Shown here in pieces: positions 15,101 to 24,215 of a stretch of DNA of 64,000 bases. Within the stretch, counting starts at the first letter, position 1. Each line of letters begins with the position of its first letter. This stretch comes from Rhynochetos jubatus (lineage: Eukaryota; Chordata; Aves; Eurypygiformes; Rhynochetidae). Where the stretch lies: NCBI GenBank assembly GCA_027574665.1, contig CM050648.1:139624175-139688174 (forward strand). Reading direction: 5' to 3'. The notes beneath the pieces were generated by a model that was not told the DNA's origin, ran no database searches, and saw nothing but the letters and a program-made list of their open reading frames with translations. A program made the position numbers and the translations under genes.

Positions 15101-18100
15101 CAGGAAAATGAACTTAAAGAAGAATTTAAGGACCCAAGTAACAGAGTAAACAGCCTCATCACTAATGATGTATTGGAGGTACAGTAACTTCTAAACTACA
15201 GATTGGTTGCTGTGTTTTGGTGTGTTTGTTTTTCTTCTTCTGTTGTCCGAGAGCTGTAACTTATCTAATCAGCACACTCCTGTCCTTTGTAAGTCTTCTT
15301 ATGGAATGCAAACCAGGGTAATGGCCTGCACCAGCAGTTTTACTGGACGCTCGAAACCATGGCCTGTATTTTGTAAGAGCTGTGGTACCTTTTTCAGTAC
15401 AAAATATGCTCTAATATTTTGTGGATTTGCTTCAGTAAGCTGTAAAAGGGGAAGGGACTAAATTGTCATTTAGTCGGAGAAAACTGGAAAATGGTGGGTG
15501 AGAGGAAACGTGTTTGTTTTGATATGTCTGCAGGTTGCAGCTGGAGGCTAGATAACTGTGATAATATGAAATTACTTATCTGCAAGTTTATAGCCTTCTT
15601 TATTTCTCCTTTTAAAACTTGTTTCTGTTTAATATATAGTACATTTTGTAAAAAATGAAGTAATTCAAGCTGGGTATAGGTTCCTATGTTGCTCATTGTG
15701 ACTCAGTAATAGATATTTGTTCAGAGGATTTTCCAGTTGCTGCTAGCAAATATGCATCACCAGTAAGGCTGACTACAGCGATACAAAAATCAGTAATTCC
15801 AGAAACAGCAGGGTGAGAAGATTTGCTTCCTCAAAAGGAGGAAGTAAAATGCTTTCTCCAACGAGATGAAAATAAACCACCATATCAGAATGAGACCTCT
15901 GTGAACATTGATCCTGAGCATCACTAAGACTTCCTTCCTAGCTTGAACAATGCAAAATACTTTTTCTGCTTTTGCTTATTTGGTGAACTGATGGGACGTT
16001 GTTAGTTAGCAGTATTGCAAGGCTCCCTAAAACTGAACAGAATTGTTTCCAACACTCCTGCTAGTTCCATGGTGTCCTTAGAATGGTTGGTTTGATGCTG
16101 GTTTTGTTCATTGAGGACTAATACTGCTTCACTGATGGAATCTTCTCTTTTTTTTTTTTCTGACAAGTATCTTTTTATATTTCAGGAACTGATGAATATT
16201 CATGACCACTATCAGAAAATGAAGTGTGTCATTTCAGGTAACAAATCCCAGCCAGACAAGGCGTTGAGCTTGATAAAAGATGAATTTGTAGTTACTCTTA
16301 AAGACCTAACTTTGGAACATCAGGAATGGCAGCAGAACAGAATGGTAGGTGATATCAACCGCTGTTCTGTGGCAACTTAGCAGACTCTGTGAGCGTGTAA
16401 GAACTGCCTGTCTGAGTGCAATTACCTCTGAACGTACTTTGTAATTACCGAACTCGAGTAGAAAGAACTGTAACACTGAAGACATGGAATGAGTGAAACC
16501 TTAGGCAGAATTATGGTATGGGGGGAAGGACATGGACTTGTGTGTGTTGCTGCCTCTGTGACTGCTGAGCGTTAAGCCCTGGAGGATGTGACTCAAGGGC
16601 ATTATTAGAATGACAGTATGAATTACCTCTGTAACACTTATTCTTGGGTCAAGCAAAGGCCATAGTGTAAGATCGATGAAGAAAATGGGTGTATATGTAA
16701 ATATTTGTTTTGGTTTTGTTTTCACTATTCTTGGAGTTTAGCTGCCTTGTATACGACAGTTTGGTTTTTTTTTTCCAGAAACTATTCCTCAGTGCTAAAG
16801 AAGCTGATGAAATATCAAACAGAAAGGAAGAAGAGACTCTGCTAGAATCAGAGGTAAGAAGAATGAAGTAGTTTGCTACATTGCACAGGCCAAATCTCTT
16901 AGTGTTTTGACTTCAGACCACAGGTTAAGCAGTTTCACAAGCCATGATAGCTCAAAGTAAATTCCAGAAACAGCTAGTGGGGCTGGTAGTTTTTTTGGTG
17001 GTGGTTTTAAATCACATTGTTTTCTGTTAAGTTGTGAGCATTTGCTGCTTTGATAGCTCTGGAATGGTTGTAACAAAAAGTCTGTTTCAGGTAAGGAGGG
17101 GAAGGAGCTGTATTTGCTTGGACAGACTCCTTTATGGTTCCTCCTGGAGTTTCAGCTAAATGCAATATCCATTTTATATGCTACAAAACTATCTCTTGTT
17201 GTACTTTTCTGCTAATATCAACTTTGAATTTGAGTAAGATGTGAAGTTTAATTTGATTTTCTCCTCCTGGGTTTTGTAACAGAGAAGACAACCAAAATTA
17301 TGGTCTGTCTTTTTAATGAATTTTGGTTTTTTTCCTTTAAGTAACAGTTTGGTGGCATTCTAATTATATAGAACTAATTCTCATTCAAGAATTGTAGCTG
17401 CAGTGAGATATTGCTCAAGTGATTGTCTGATGTGATACTTCATTTCAATACTGGTATAAATAGCATGAGAAAACTTTTCCTGACTGATCTCTTTGTTTCT
17501 TTGCAGGGTTCTGAAAGAGCAAATGCATTGGCTAGAATCAAATACAGATCTTACTCTGCAGTTGTTGAGGTAGGCAGAAAATTGGATGCTAACAGGATGT
17601 ATGTATTTTTAAAGGACAGTTTTAAGTACCAGTTTGATGTAAATGCTAGGTCAGAAAAGAATGAGTTAAAATTGCACTCTAATTCAACCTTTGAATGTTG
17701 TAGTTTTCGTAACACATTGGGGAAACCTGAAGCTCTTACTGTGCTTGTTAGATTTATGGAAACGGTGCAGATACAGTCTATGCTTGGGGGATTTTAATTT
17801 ACAAGGTTATCTTTTAATGCCTACACTCCATTTAAGCTGATGGGATTTTAGGTAGATGGTATAAAATACTTGCGAGTTTAATTGCTCAAATTGAATGAAT
17901 CTTAGGTATCAGAATTTCTGAAGATGCTTGCAGAAATGGAACTTGGGGATTTAAAGTCAGTTGGAAGTTCTTGGAAACATTGTTTCAATAAGTGTTACTT
18001 TAAAAATATTGTTGATTTGTCTTTTTCATAGCAGGCCTATGAGAAACATCACAACTTCCCTTGTTTGTTAAAATCTCTTATTGAAAAATGCATTATTAAA

Positions 18101-21100
18101 TGAAACAGCCCTCTGGAGTGTAAAACAGTCTGGACTTGTGAATATGCAGTGATATTGTTTTCTAGGCACCTAAGCAAAATATGAAAGTAAGGAGGCTTTA
18201 TGGTGCTGTAGTTTTTGAAAGTGTTCCTTTTCCGTGCACGTAGCAGTGTGCAACATGGTGTAGGTTGATACCAACAGAGAATGGTTTGAAAATAAGTGAA
18301 TGTAACCTGAATTGTAAGTTATATGCCCATTAAATCATTCATAGGAGGGTGTTGTCCTGTTAAAACTGAACAAGAGTAGCTAGTGGGAATCTTCCCTTTG
18401 CCCTTCCCCCTGACACAGTTGATGCTTTAGTCCTTGCCAGCTTGTAAAGTACTGGGCATCATACAGTAATATCTGGCTGCAGAAGTCTAGCTCTTTTGCA
18501 TTATTCGTGTGTATGTTTGGGTTCAAGGCTTCCAAATCCAGGAGACATCGTCAAGTAAAACTAGAATCTTCTGAATCACGATCAAATTGTGGGAAATCAC
18601 CAAGCCGAAGTAAAAAAACCAGTAGGAGACCAAAGCCAGGAAGAAGAGGAGCTTCTTTGGAAAGCGAAGGTATTTCTCCATTGTATTTGTGAGCCTGGAG
18701 AGTCCGCAGAAGTTTATCCATTACAGCTAGCTGAGGCAGCTGGTTCAAATTTTGCTGTTTATCAATGGATATAGGATTAAAGAAATGTTCTGTGATTACA
18801 CCTGTCATAACGGAACCTTTCTGTCTGTTTTCCACAGTCTGGTCAGGTAGAAAGACAGCATGAGTACATGCAGTTTATCGTTAATTTGAAGTCTCATACA
18901 TGGTCCTGCTAATTTTTCCCTGGAAAGACATGACCTTAGAAAAAAAGCATGTCCTGTGGGGAATTGTCTTAGTCCTTCCTGTTGCTAACAAAAATTGTGG
19001 AGATGAAGGTGTGTCTGTTTCTTCTTCTGACAGATAGCTTGTACTTTTGAAGCCATCTTTCTGATGGAAATTAGCCTATCTGATAATTTTGATAGCTCAT
19101 ACTATCTTCATGAAATCCAAAGTAAACCTTGCCTGTTTCTAACCTGTTCCTGAGCTCTTGAAGGAATATCCTCTAGTATTTCTGAAGAGAAAATGGTGTT
19201 GATATCTTAGTGACGATGATTGCTTTGTAAGACTAGTACCTGCACTACCACATCAGTCGTTCGCCTTCTATCTGATGCTTGTTATTTATTTTGTCCTTTT
19301 ATTAGTGAAATTTTTAGGACTTCCATGTGAATACAAATCTTTTATCAACAACTGACGTAGTTTCAAAACTCCTTTCAAATTATTTCCTTAATCTCAGTAT
19401 TGCAATTATTACATTATAACAGTTTTAGATTAGTTTGTAGCTAAACCTCACTTTTCCCTTCTCGACAGGAGGGTTTTTTATACACCTGTGACTTGGGTTT
19501 TTTGTGGATCTGTTGTGTAATTCTATTTTATTTCTCCTGAGCATTATAATTTTAGTTAGGAATAAAACCAGTTTTAAGGAGCAATCTTTTTAGAAACAGA
19601 TGCCGAGTACTTACGTCCATTTTTGGGATCTTTTTACTTCCTTTGAAATGCACCCTGGAAGGAAATACTTTTAACTGCCTATACTTGATATCGTTATGGT
19701 TTATCTGTACTGTTCCAAGAAGCATTGGTATGTCCCTGTACGTGCTTAGTGAAGGCCCTTGCTTAATGTAGTTAGAGAAAGAATTAGAACTTTTAACAAG
19801 GAGTATTATGGAATATTAACTGCAAATATCTGTGATCTCCACTTGAATCCTGTGGGAAGGATAGAATTTTGTGAGTGGTAAGAGTGGCTGCCTATGGAGA
19901 GAATAAGTGCCAACAGAATGTGACGGAGCAAGCAAGGATATGGTGGATGTTTTTAGAAGTAAGAAAACTGGACTGCGAACTCCCTTCTGCCTCAGACCAG
20001 AACTGTCTTCAAAAAAATTGACTTACCTGATCCAAAGCTGCTAAGTTCATGTCTTTTTCTTTTATTTGTGAAGCTTGTTGAAAATATGCTGCTGAGACCA
20101 AGAAGTTAAGAATCCATATAAATGGCTAATCCTTTGTTATATAGTGTAGACATTTATGTTAATGTATTCTGACAGAGATCAAATCTCCCAGTTGAGGGCT
20201 GACTCATTTTGATGTGAGACCGGGTGTGAGCATGCTTTGCTAGATCAAAAGAGGAAGAGAGGGAGATCAGCTCTCTATTTCAGGTCTCTGTTGGAGAGAT
20301 CCTGTCTGGTGTTGCTGATCTTTGGCATATCTGAACTGACCAGTGATTGATTTAGTTATTTTGCTACCACAGCATTTGTGCCATCTGGGTTGGTGCGGTT
20401 TTACTTTCTAGGTATGTGCACATCCCTGCTTAGGCTTTTTTTTTTTTTGTCTTCCAAGATTTTCTTTAGATCTTTCTTCCAGTTCTGAAAACATGGGAAA
20501 TTACTTTCCTGAAGGAAATCTTATTTCTGATATCCAACTTTTGAACCGATAGAAGTTGCTCTGTCATTTAGTTTTTCATTTACTTGTTATTTATTAAAGG
20601 TTAAATGAAATCGAACAGCAAAACAGTTTTGAATTAACTTTATTTTGAGATAGCGATTTCATTTCAAAATTCCAAGCTGTTTTCTGACTTAACTTAGCCT
20701 CTGCTAGAAAAAAAAGGTTACTGAGAAAATTCATCCCTCTTCAGAAGTGAACATTACGCAGTGTTGCCTTTGCTTCACTTTAAAACATTAGGTGAAATAT
20801 TGAAGAGGAATAAGGGCATTTGGAATTATCTCTGGACTGAGTTGGTGATTAGTATGCTTTAAGCTTGTAGTGTTAATTACTTGTTATTGAAGGTTTCTTT
20901 AGTGAGCCATATGAAGGTACTGTGAAATGTAGGTGTTTCCCCACAGCTTTTGACTAGAAAGTCGAGAGCAGCAGGTGAACAATCTTTTAACTGCTCGACC
21001 TGAGATGTAGAAGAAAAAGAAATCTGACATTTTTTTCTAAAAACAGAATTAAAAATATCTATCTGCAGGTGAAATGCAGGTGGCAAAGGAAGCTGTTACT

Positions 21101-23034
21101 CAGCATATTGGGATGCCTATAATCACAGAAGAAGATAACTCGGATGAAGAAGGTACAGTGATTGAAATTCTAAAACTGGTGACTTGTTTTTCTACTGCTG
21201 CTGTGTTTTTTCTGAAACAAGAGCTGGTATTTTGGACCATATGTTGCTGCCTTGCAAAAGCTAAGTTGGTTCTTAGCCTGTAAATTGTTGCATGAAAATC
21301 AGCGCTTTGCTTGGAGACTTGGTATGAGCACACACGTGGCGGCAAAATCCTGCGAGTCATGGTTTTTATACATAGATTTCATTATGGTGTGTTCAGAATT
21401 AAAACTGGTCCAATTAAAAGGAGACTTACTCTTCCATGATACAAATCTGGCTTGAAGAGCTCCAGTGTATAGGGAAAAGTGATTTTTTTTTTTTTTTTTT
21501 TTTTTTGATCATTCTCCCACTAACAGTTCTAGTAGGTCTGGAAGCCTATGTAACCCGCTCTTGAGGTCAGAGCAGCCTTTCCTGCCTTCACCTTTGTGGA
21601 AGTGAGTGGACATAGGAGTTTCCCCTCTAGTCTTCGTTTGAAGCATTGCCCAGCTGAAGGGTTGTGTTCCACTATACATGTACAGTGATAGCATCCTCTG
21701 CTCTATTAGAAGCTGTCTGTTGTAGCTGAGTTAGCATTCTGGGAACTGCAGCAGGAGACTCAGTGACTTTGCTATCGTACATGTTACTGGAAATAACATC
21801 ATTTTGATATGGAAGCAATGGTAAAGCAGTTTTCTCAAAGCTGGTGGTAGAGTTGCTCTACTAGGAGCATCAAATACATATAGTATAAATTGAGATGTTA
21901 GATGATCTTGAACTACCCTGCAACTCCGAAGCTTCATGGTCAGTTGTCTGTAATGCTTGGATAGAACATAAGCACTGTGGAACAGACACTCTAGACAGAA
22001 AACTCCATTCTCTCTGTCTTGAATACCTTATTTAGCTGTGCTCTAGGTGGAGCTGTCTCAGACACGGGAGAGGAGCTGGCCAGCTAAAGGCATGGTTTCC
22101 ACTGTCAGTTTCTAGGTAGCCTGAGACTGATAGGCCTTGCGTGTGTAGGAGGGCAGACTTGGTAGACCAGAGGTACTGGTTCTTAACCTGAAAGTGGAGG
22201 ATTTAATTAGACTGCTTAAAGGGGGAGCAAAGGGTTAAGTACAACTTCTGGAAAGGTTGATGACGTAAGTAAGTGTGAGGAGTATATCTTTTGGAGTCAA
22301 TTTACTATCCAAAATTATATGTGATGGAAGGATATTTAATACAAGGCAGCAGAATAACTATTAAAATACGTTTGTAGTGAGGTAGCACATTTATATTTGC
22401 TCTTTTTAAAAGCAAAAGAGCATCTTATAGTACTGAAATGAGGTTACATTCTCTGATCATCTTAATTGTAGACAGTGTGTATTCATTCAGTTTTAAATGG
22501 TCAGGTTGAAGGCACGATGGTGTGTTTAATACTGTACTTTATTTACTTTTTCCTTCAAGTGGTTGTGGGCAAAAAGTTCCTTTCTAAATCGTGAACATTC
22601 TCCATTTCTCAGAATTTGCTAGCAAATTCCGAAGCATTAAGAATTCCCATAAGCAATCTCTTTGGGTATTTTGCGCATAGTTTTGTGAGTGTTCCCATTG
22701 TCAAATTAACAATGAACTCTTAAAGGCATGAGGAGCAGAAAGCTCTCAAGATTGAATACGTTTTAAAGTACAGTATTTTGTTCATCAACGGAATTTTAAC
22801 TGATGCTTTGATAATGTGCTGTAGAACCTAGAATGGTGGTTTTTTCATATTTCAGACTATGAGAGAGGAATTGGGAGGGGATCTCGGGAGCTCATCTAAT
22901 TAAATTCCTTTGGTGGGCAGAATTAATTCTACTTTAATCATTCTGTAAGGGAAGTTACATTGAAAAGCTTGACAGAAAAGTCTCTTTATTTCCTTTCAGA
23001 AGTATCTCTCCCCAAGAGGAAAAGACAACGTTAG
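12063..23034 (+). CDS. SNAPC1: SNAPC1, snRNA-activating protein complex subunit 1 (complete)
   Basis: This is the SNAP43 subunit of SNAPc, the nuclear complex that binds the proximal sequence element of snRNA genes and supports both RNA polymerase II (U1, U2) and III (U6, 7SK) transcription; it works with SNAPC3 and SNAPC4. Ten coding exons: 12063-12190, 12847-13006, 14454-14594, 15071-15178, 16186-16344, 16779-16853, 17507-17569, 18528-18669, 21069-21152, 23000-23034. They add to 1095 nt, or 364 aa, against 368 in human as I recall it. All junctions are GT-AG and keep frame. The conserved core is YFLPPYAFQIRVGALYLLYGLY (about residues 63-84), then LCQPKQK and RAFHFTAMPKLL, then an HDHYQKMK region. 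The C-terminal third is charged and poorly conserved, with a basic SKSRRHRQVKL motif, an acidic ITEEDNSDEE patch and a PKRKRQR tail that may be a nuclear localisation signal. The ATG at 12063 is chosen because it is in frame and aligns with the mammalian N-terminus; a second in-frame ATG lies six codons later. Confidence 0.96.
12191..12846 (+). other. SNAPC1: SNAPC1 intron 1
   Basis: A 656-bp intron. Its first 300 bases are still in the CpG island, after which the composition becomes AT-rich. It ends in a T-rich tract and GTTTAG. I see no other feature in it. Confidence 0.9.
12847..13006 (+). CDS. SNAPC1: SNAPC1 exon 2
   Basis: Completes codon 43 and encodes residues 44-96. It carries the most conserved block, FLPPYAFQIRVGALYLLYGL, and ends QLCQPKQK before GTAATT. 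Confidence 0.95.
13007..14453 (+). other. SNAPC1: SNAPC1 intron 2, carries a CR1 fragment
   Basis: A 1447-bp intron between GTAATT and TTTTGTTGCAG. A minus-strand CR1 3' fragment sits at 13744-13993. The rest is unremarkable AT-rich DNA. Confidence 0.9.
13744..13993 (-). mobile_element. CR1 LINE 3' fragment, minus strand
   Basis: Begins with the reverse complement of the CR1 3' end (AGAATCACAGAATGGTTTGG) and continues through the 3' end of the element as far as the segment before the usual 3' homology fades. It is severely 5'-truncated, about 250 bp, as most bird CR1 copies are. It is antisense to SNAPC1, in intron 2. No target-site duplication is obvious. Confidence 0.93.
14454..14594 (+). 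CDS. SNAPC1: SNAPC1 exon 3
   Basis: Encodes residues 97-143 (IRIALKDWPEIQRFQQDL through RAFHFTAMPKL). I place the donor at CTA|GTGAGT, because the next exon then restores the conserved PKLLNY order; reading on past it gives VSYY. Confidence 0.94.
14595..15070 (+). other. SNAPC1: SNAPC1 intron 3
   Basis: A 476-bp intron from GTGAGT to TTACTTTAG. It contains a small perfect hairpin, AAACCTAAT at 14801-14809 with its complement at 14816-14824, overlapped by a direct repeat TGTTCTTATT (14791-14800 and 14809-14818). Confidence 0.88.
15071..15178 (+). CDS. SNAPC1: SNAPC1 exon 4
   Basis: Encodes residues 144-179, from LNYQSKKKKIQ to SLITNDVLE, before GTACAG. The lysine-rich start corresponds to the MKKK segment of the mammalian protein. 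Confidence 0.94.
15179..16185 (+). other. SNAPC1: SNAPC1 intron 4
   Basis: A 1007-bp intron ending in a T-rich tract and ATTTCAG. I see no repeat or RNA gene in it. Confidence 0.9.
16186..16344 (+). CDS. SNAPC1: SNAPC1 exon 5
   Basis: Encodes residues 180-232, including NIHDHYQKMKCVIS, PDKALSLIKDEF and LEHQEWQQNRM. It matches the mammalian protein without gaps, as I remember that sequence. The donor is GTAGGT. Confidence 0.95.
16345..16778 (+). other. SNAPC1: SNAPC1 intron 5
   Basis: A 434-bp intron with a strong T tract before TTTTCCAG. Nothing else is recognised in it. Confidence 0.9.
16779..16853 (+). CDS. SNAPC1: SNAPC1 exon 6
   Basis: A 75-nt exon encoding residues 233-257, acidic and charged (KLFLSAKEADEISNRKEEE, then LLESE). 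It is poorly conserved, as expected for this part of the family. It is in frame and flanked by good splice sites. Confidence 0.9.
16854..17506 (+). other. SNAPC1: SNAPC1 intron 6
   Basis: A 653-bp intron ending TTCTTTGCAG. No repeat is recognised in it. Confidence 0.9.
17507..17569 (+). CDS. SNAPC1: SNAPC1 exon 7
   Basis: A 63-nt exon encoding residues 258-278 (GSERANALARIKYRS, then YSAVVE). It corresponds to the mammalian AESLAKIKSKAFSVV segment. The donor is GTAGGC. Confidence 0.93.
17570..18527 (+). other. SNAPC1: SNAPC1 intron 7
   Basis: A 958-bp intron. Its acceptor, GGGTTCAAG, has an unusually weak pyrimidine tract for this gene. Confidence 0.88.
18528..18669 (+). CDS. SNAPC1: SNAPC1 exon 8
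   Basis: Encodes residues 279-325 and one base of codon 326. It opens with ASKSRRHRQVKLESSES, a clear match to the mammalian protein, and continues as a Lys/Arg/Ser-rich tail. The start at 18528 is fixed by reading frame and by this match. The donor is GTATTT. Confidence 0.92.
18670..21068 (+). other. SNAPC1: SNAPC1 intron 8
   Basis: The longest SNAPC1 intron, 2399 bp, AT-rich and with short T runs. It ends TATCTGCAG. I recognise no repeat family or embedded gene. Confidence 0.88.
21069..21152 (+). CDS. SNAPC1: SNAPC1 exon 9
   Basis: An 84-nt exon that completes codon 326 and runs to codon 353 plus one base. It encodes GEMQVAKEAVTQHIG, then MPIITEEDNSDEE. The MPIITEED match to the mammalian MPVITEEE fixes the frame. 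The donor is GTACAG. Confidence 0.92.
21153..22999 (+). other. SNAPC1: SNAPC1 intron 9
   Basis: An 1847-bp intron. It contains a 24-base T run at 21483-21506. It ends in a strong pyrimidine tract and CTTTCAG. Confidence 0.88.
21483..21506 (+). repeat. poly(T) run, 24 bases
   Basis: An uninterrupted T run in SNAPC1 intron 9. No retrotransposon body is recognisable next to it, so I call it a simple repeat. Confidence 0.9.
23000..23034 (+). CDS. SNAPC1: SNAPC1 exon 10 (coding part, with stop)
   Basis: Completes codon 354 and encodes VSLPKRKRQR, then TAG at 23032-23034. The basic ending corresponds to the mammalian KKRRKH tail, which supports this as the true last exon. Confidence 0.93.
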
Positions 23035-23460
23035 AGGATCCAGCTGGAGAAGCACTAATGTTAATTTTAATGACAAAATGTCAGTGTCAGAGGTAACAGA
23101 AAATGCATGTTTTGGATGTCTTTGAACATACAGGTGATGCTGGAATACTGGTAGTGACTGGTATACCTTAGCTGTCTCATGGTACAGCACCTGGTTAGTG
23201 CTTCTTGGGGGAGACAAGGTTGCTGTGCCCTGTTTGAGATGGAAAGAGAAGATGGTTGCTTGTTGTATTTAACTTGTACAAAGTCAGTTATCGCTTGGAA
23301 CTCGTGTTGGGCTGCAATGGTGGTTTTAGCTGAGACCTTTAAAAGAACAACTCACAAAATATTTGCCCGTGAGAGGCACATTTGTAATCTTTTATCACTG
23401 AACATAAGGTTACTGACTGTTGAAATTTAGTACAATAAATTGTTTTTCACCATTTACTTG
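23035..23460 (+). other. SNAPC1: SNAPC1 3'UTR (end approximate)
   Basis: About 420 bases follow the stop, up to a canonical AATAAA at 23434-23439. The cleavage site is inferred to lie 10-25 bases further on. A longer form using the AATAAA in the AT-rich block near 23871 cannot be excluded. Confidence 0.65.
23434..23439 (+). terminator. SNAPC1: SNAPC1 poly(A) signal AATAAA
   Basis: The first canonical hexamer after the stop codon, followed by a T-rich and GT-containing stretch. Confidence 0.65.
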
Positions 23461-23839
23461 CTCCATTTTTTAGTGTGTAACTTCAGCAGTGTCCATCAGG
23501 TGTGGGAAACGAACCTGGCGGTAAGCCCTCTATCGCGCTCTGTCTCCAGCAGATCTGGAATCACCGTAGAGTCGAATGAAGAAATGTAAAGTGCGTTTGT
23601 TAATTCTGCAGATAACCCTGAGCTGTACGAGGGCAGGACTGGAATTCACAATGATCTTTGTAAATTGGAGAGGAGTGGAAGAAGTGGGTGTGGAAATAAA
23701 CATGAAACTCAGTACTGAGAACAGGTAGAGGATGGGGAAATGATTTCTAGGCAACAGGACTGCAGAAGCAAACAGACTGAGAATGGTAAGCTGGAGTATT
23801 TTCTGTAAACAATAACAAGCACTGAAATCTGTGAAACTA

Positions 23840-23945
23840 GAATAGATATTTGTATTTATTAATAAATTGTATTTACTACAGTGTATTTAATACACATATT
23901 TCTTTAAATGTTTATATAAATTATTAAATATTTATATAGATAAAG
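23840..23945. repeat. AT-rich low-complexity block
   Basis: About 100 bases almost entirely A and T, with repeated TTTATTAA- and TATTTATA-like words. It lies just downstream of SNAPC1. Confidence 0.75.
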
Positions 23946-24042
23946 CCCTGAAAGGTTATAAATACCCGTCTGACCACAGGAATTCAAGAAGTATGTGGAT
24001 ACTCACTCTCCCTGGTACACTCTCCGGCTGATCATAGCCATA

Positions 24043-24215
24043 CTATCAAGAAAGGCCAAAGCTGTTGAAGTGTCTTCTCCTAGAAGAAGAAATGTAAAAG
24101 ATTTTAAATATAGAAGGGACCTAACTGAGCGAATTAGTTTGGTAGTATGACTCTCAAAGGCCAAAGGAATTGAAGTGCCCTTACCTAGAAGAAAAAAGTG
24201 GAAATATAAATGACG
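24043..24215. repeat. diverged two-copy tandem duplication, period about 105 bp
   Basis: The word AGGCCAAAG occurs at 24053-24061 and again at 24158-24166. It is followed in both copies by GTTGAAGTG or ATTGAAGTG, then CCTAGAAGAA, then an A-rich stretch and a TATAAAAGGA- or TATAGAAGGA-like end. The copies differ by substitutions and small gaps. I do not recognise a repeat family. Confidence 0.65.
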
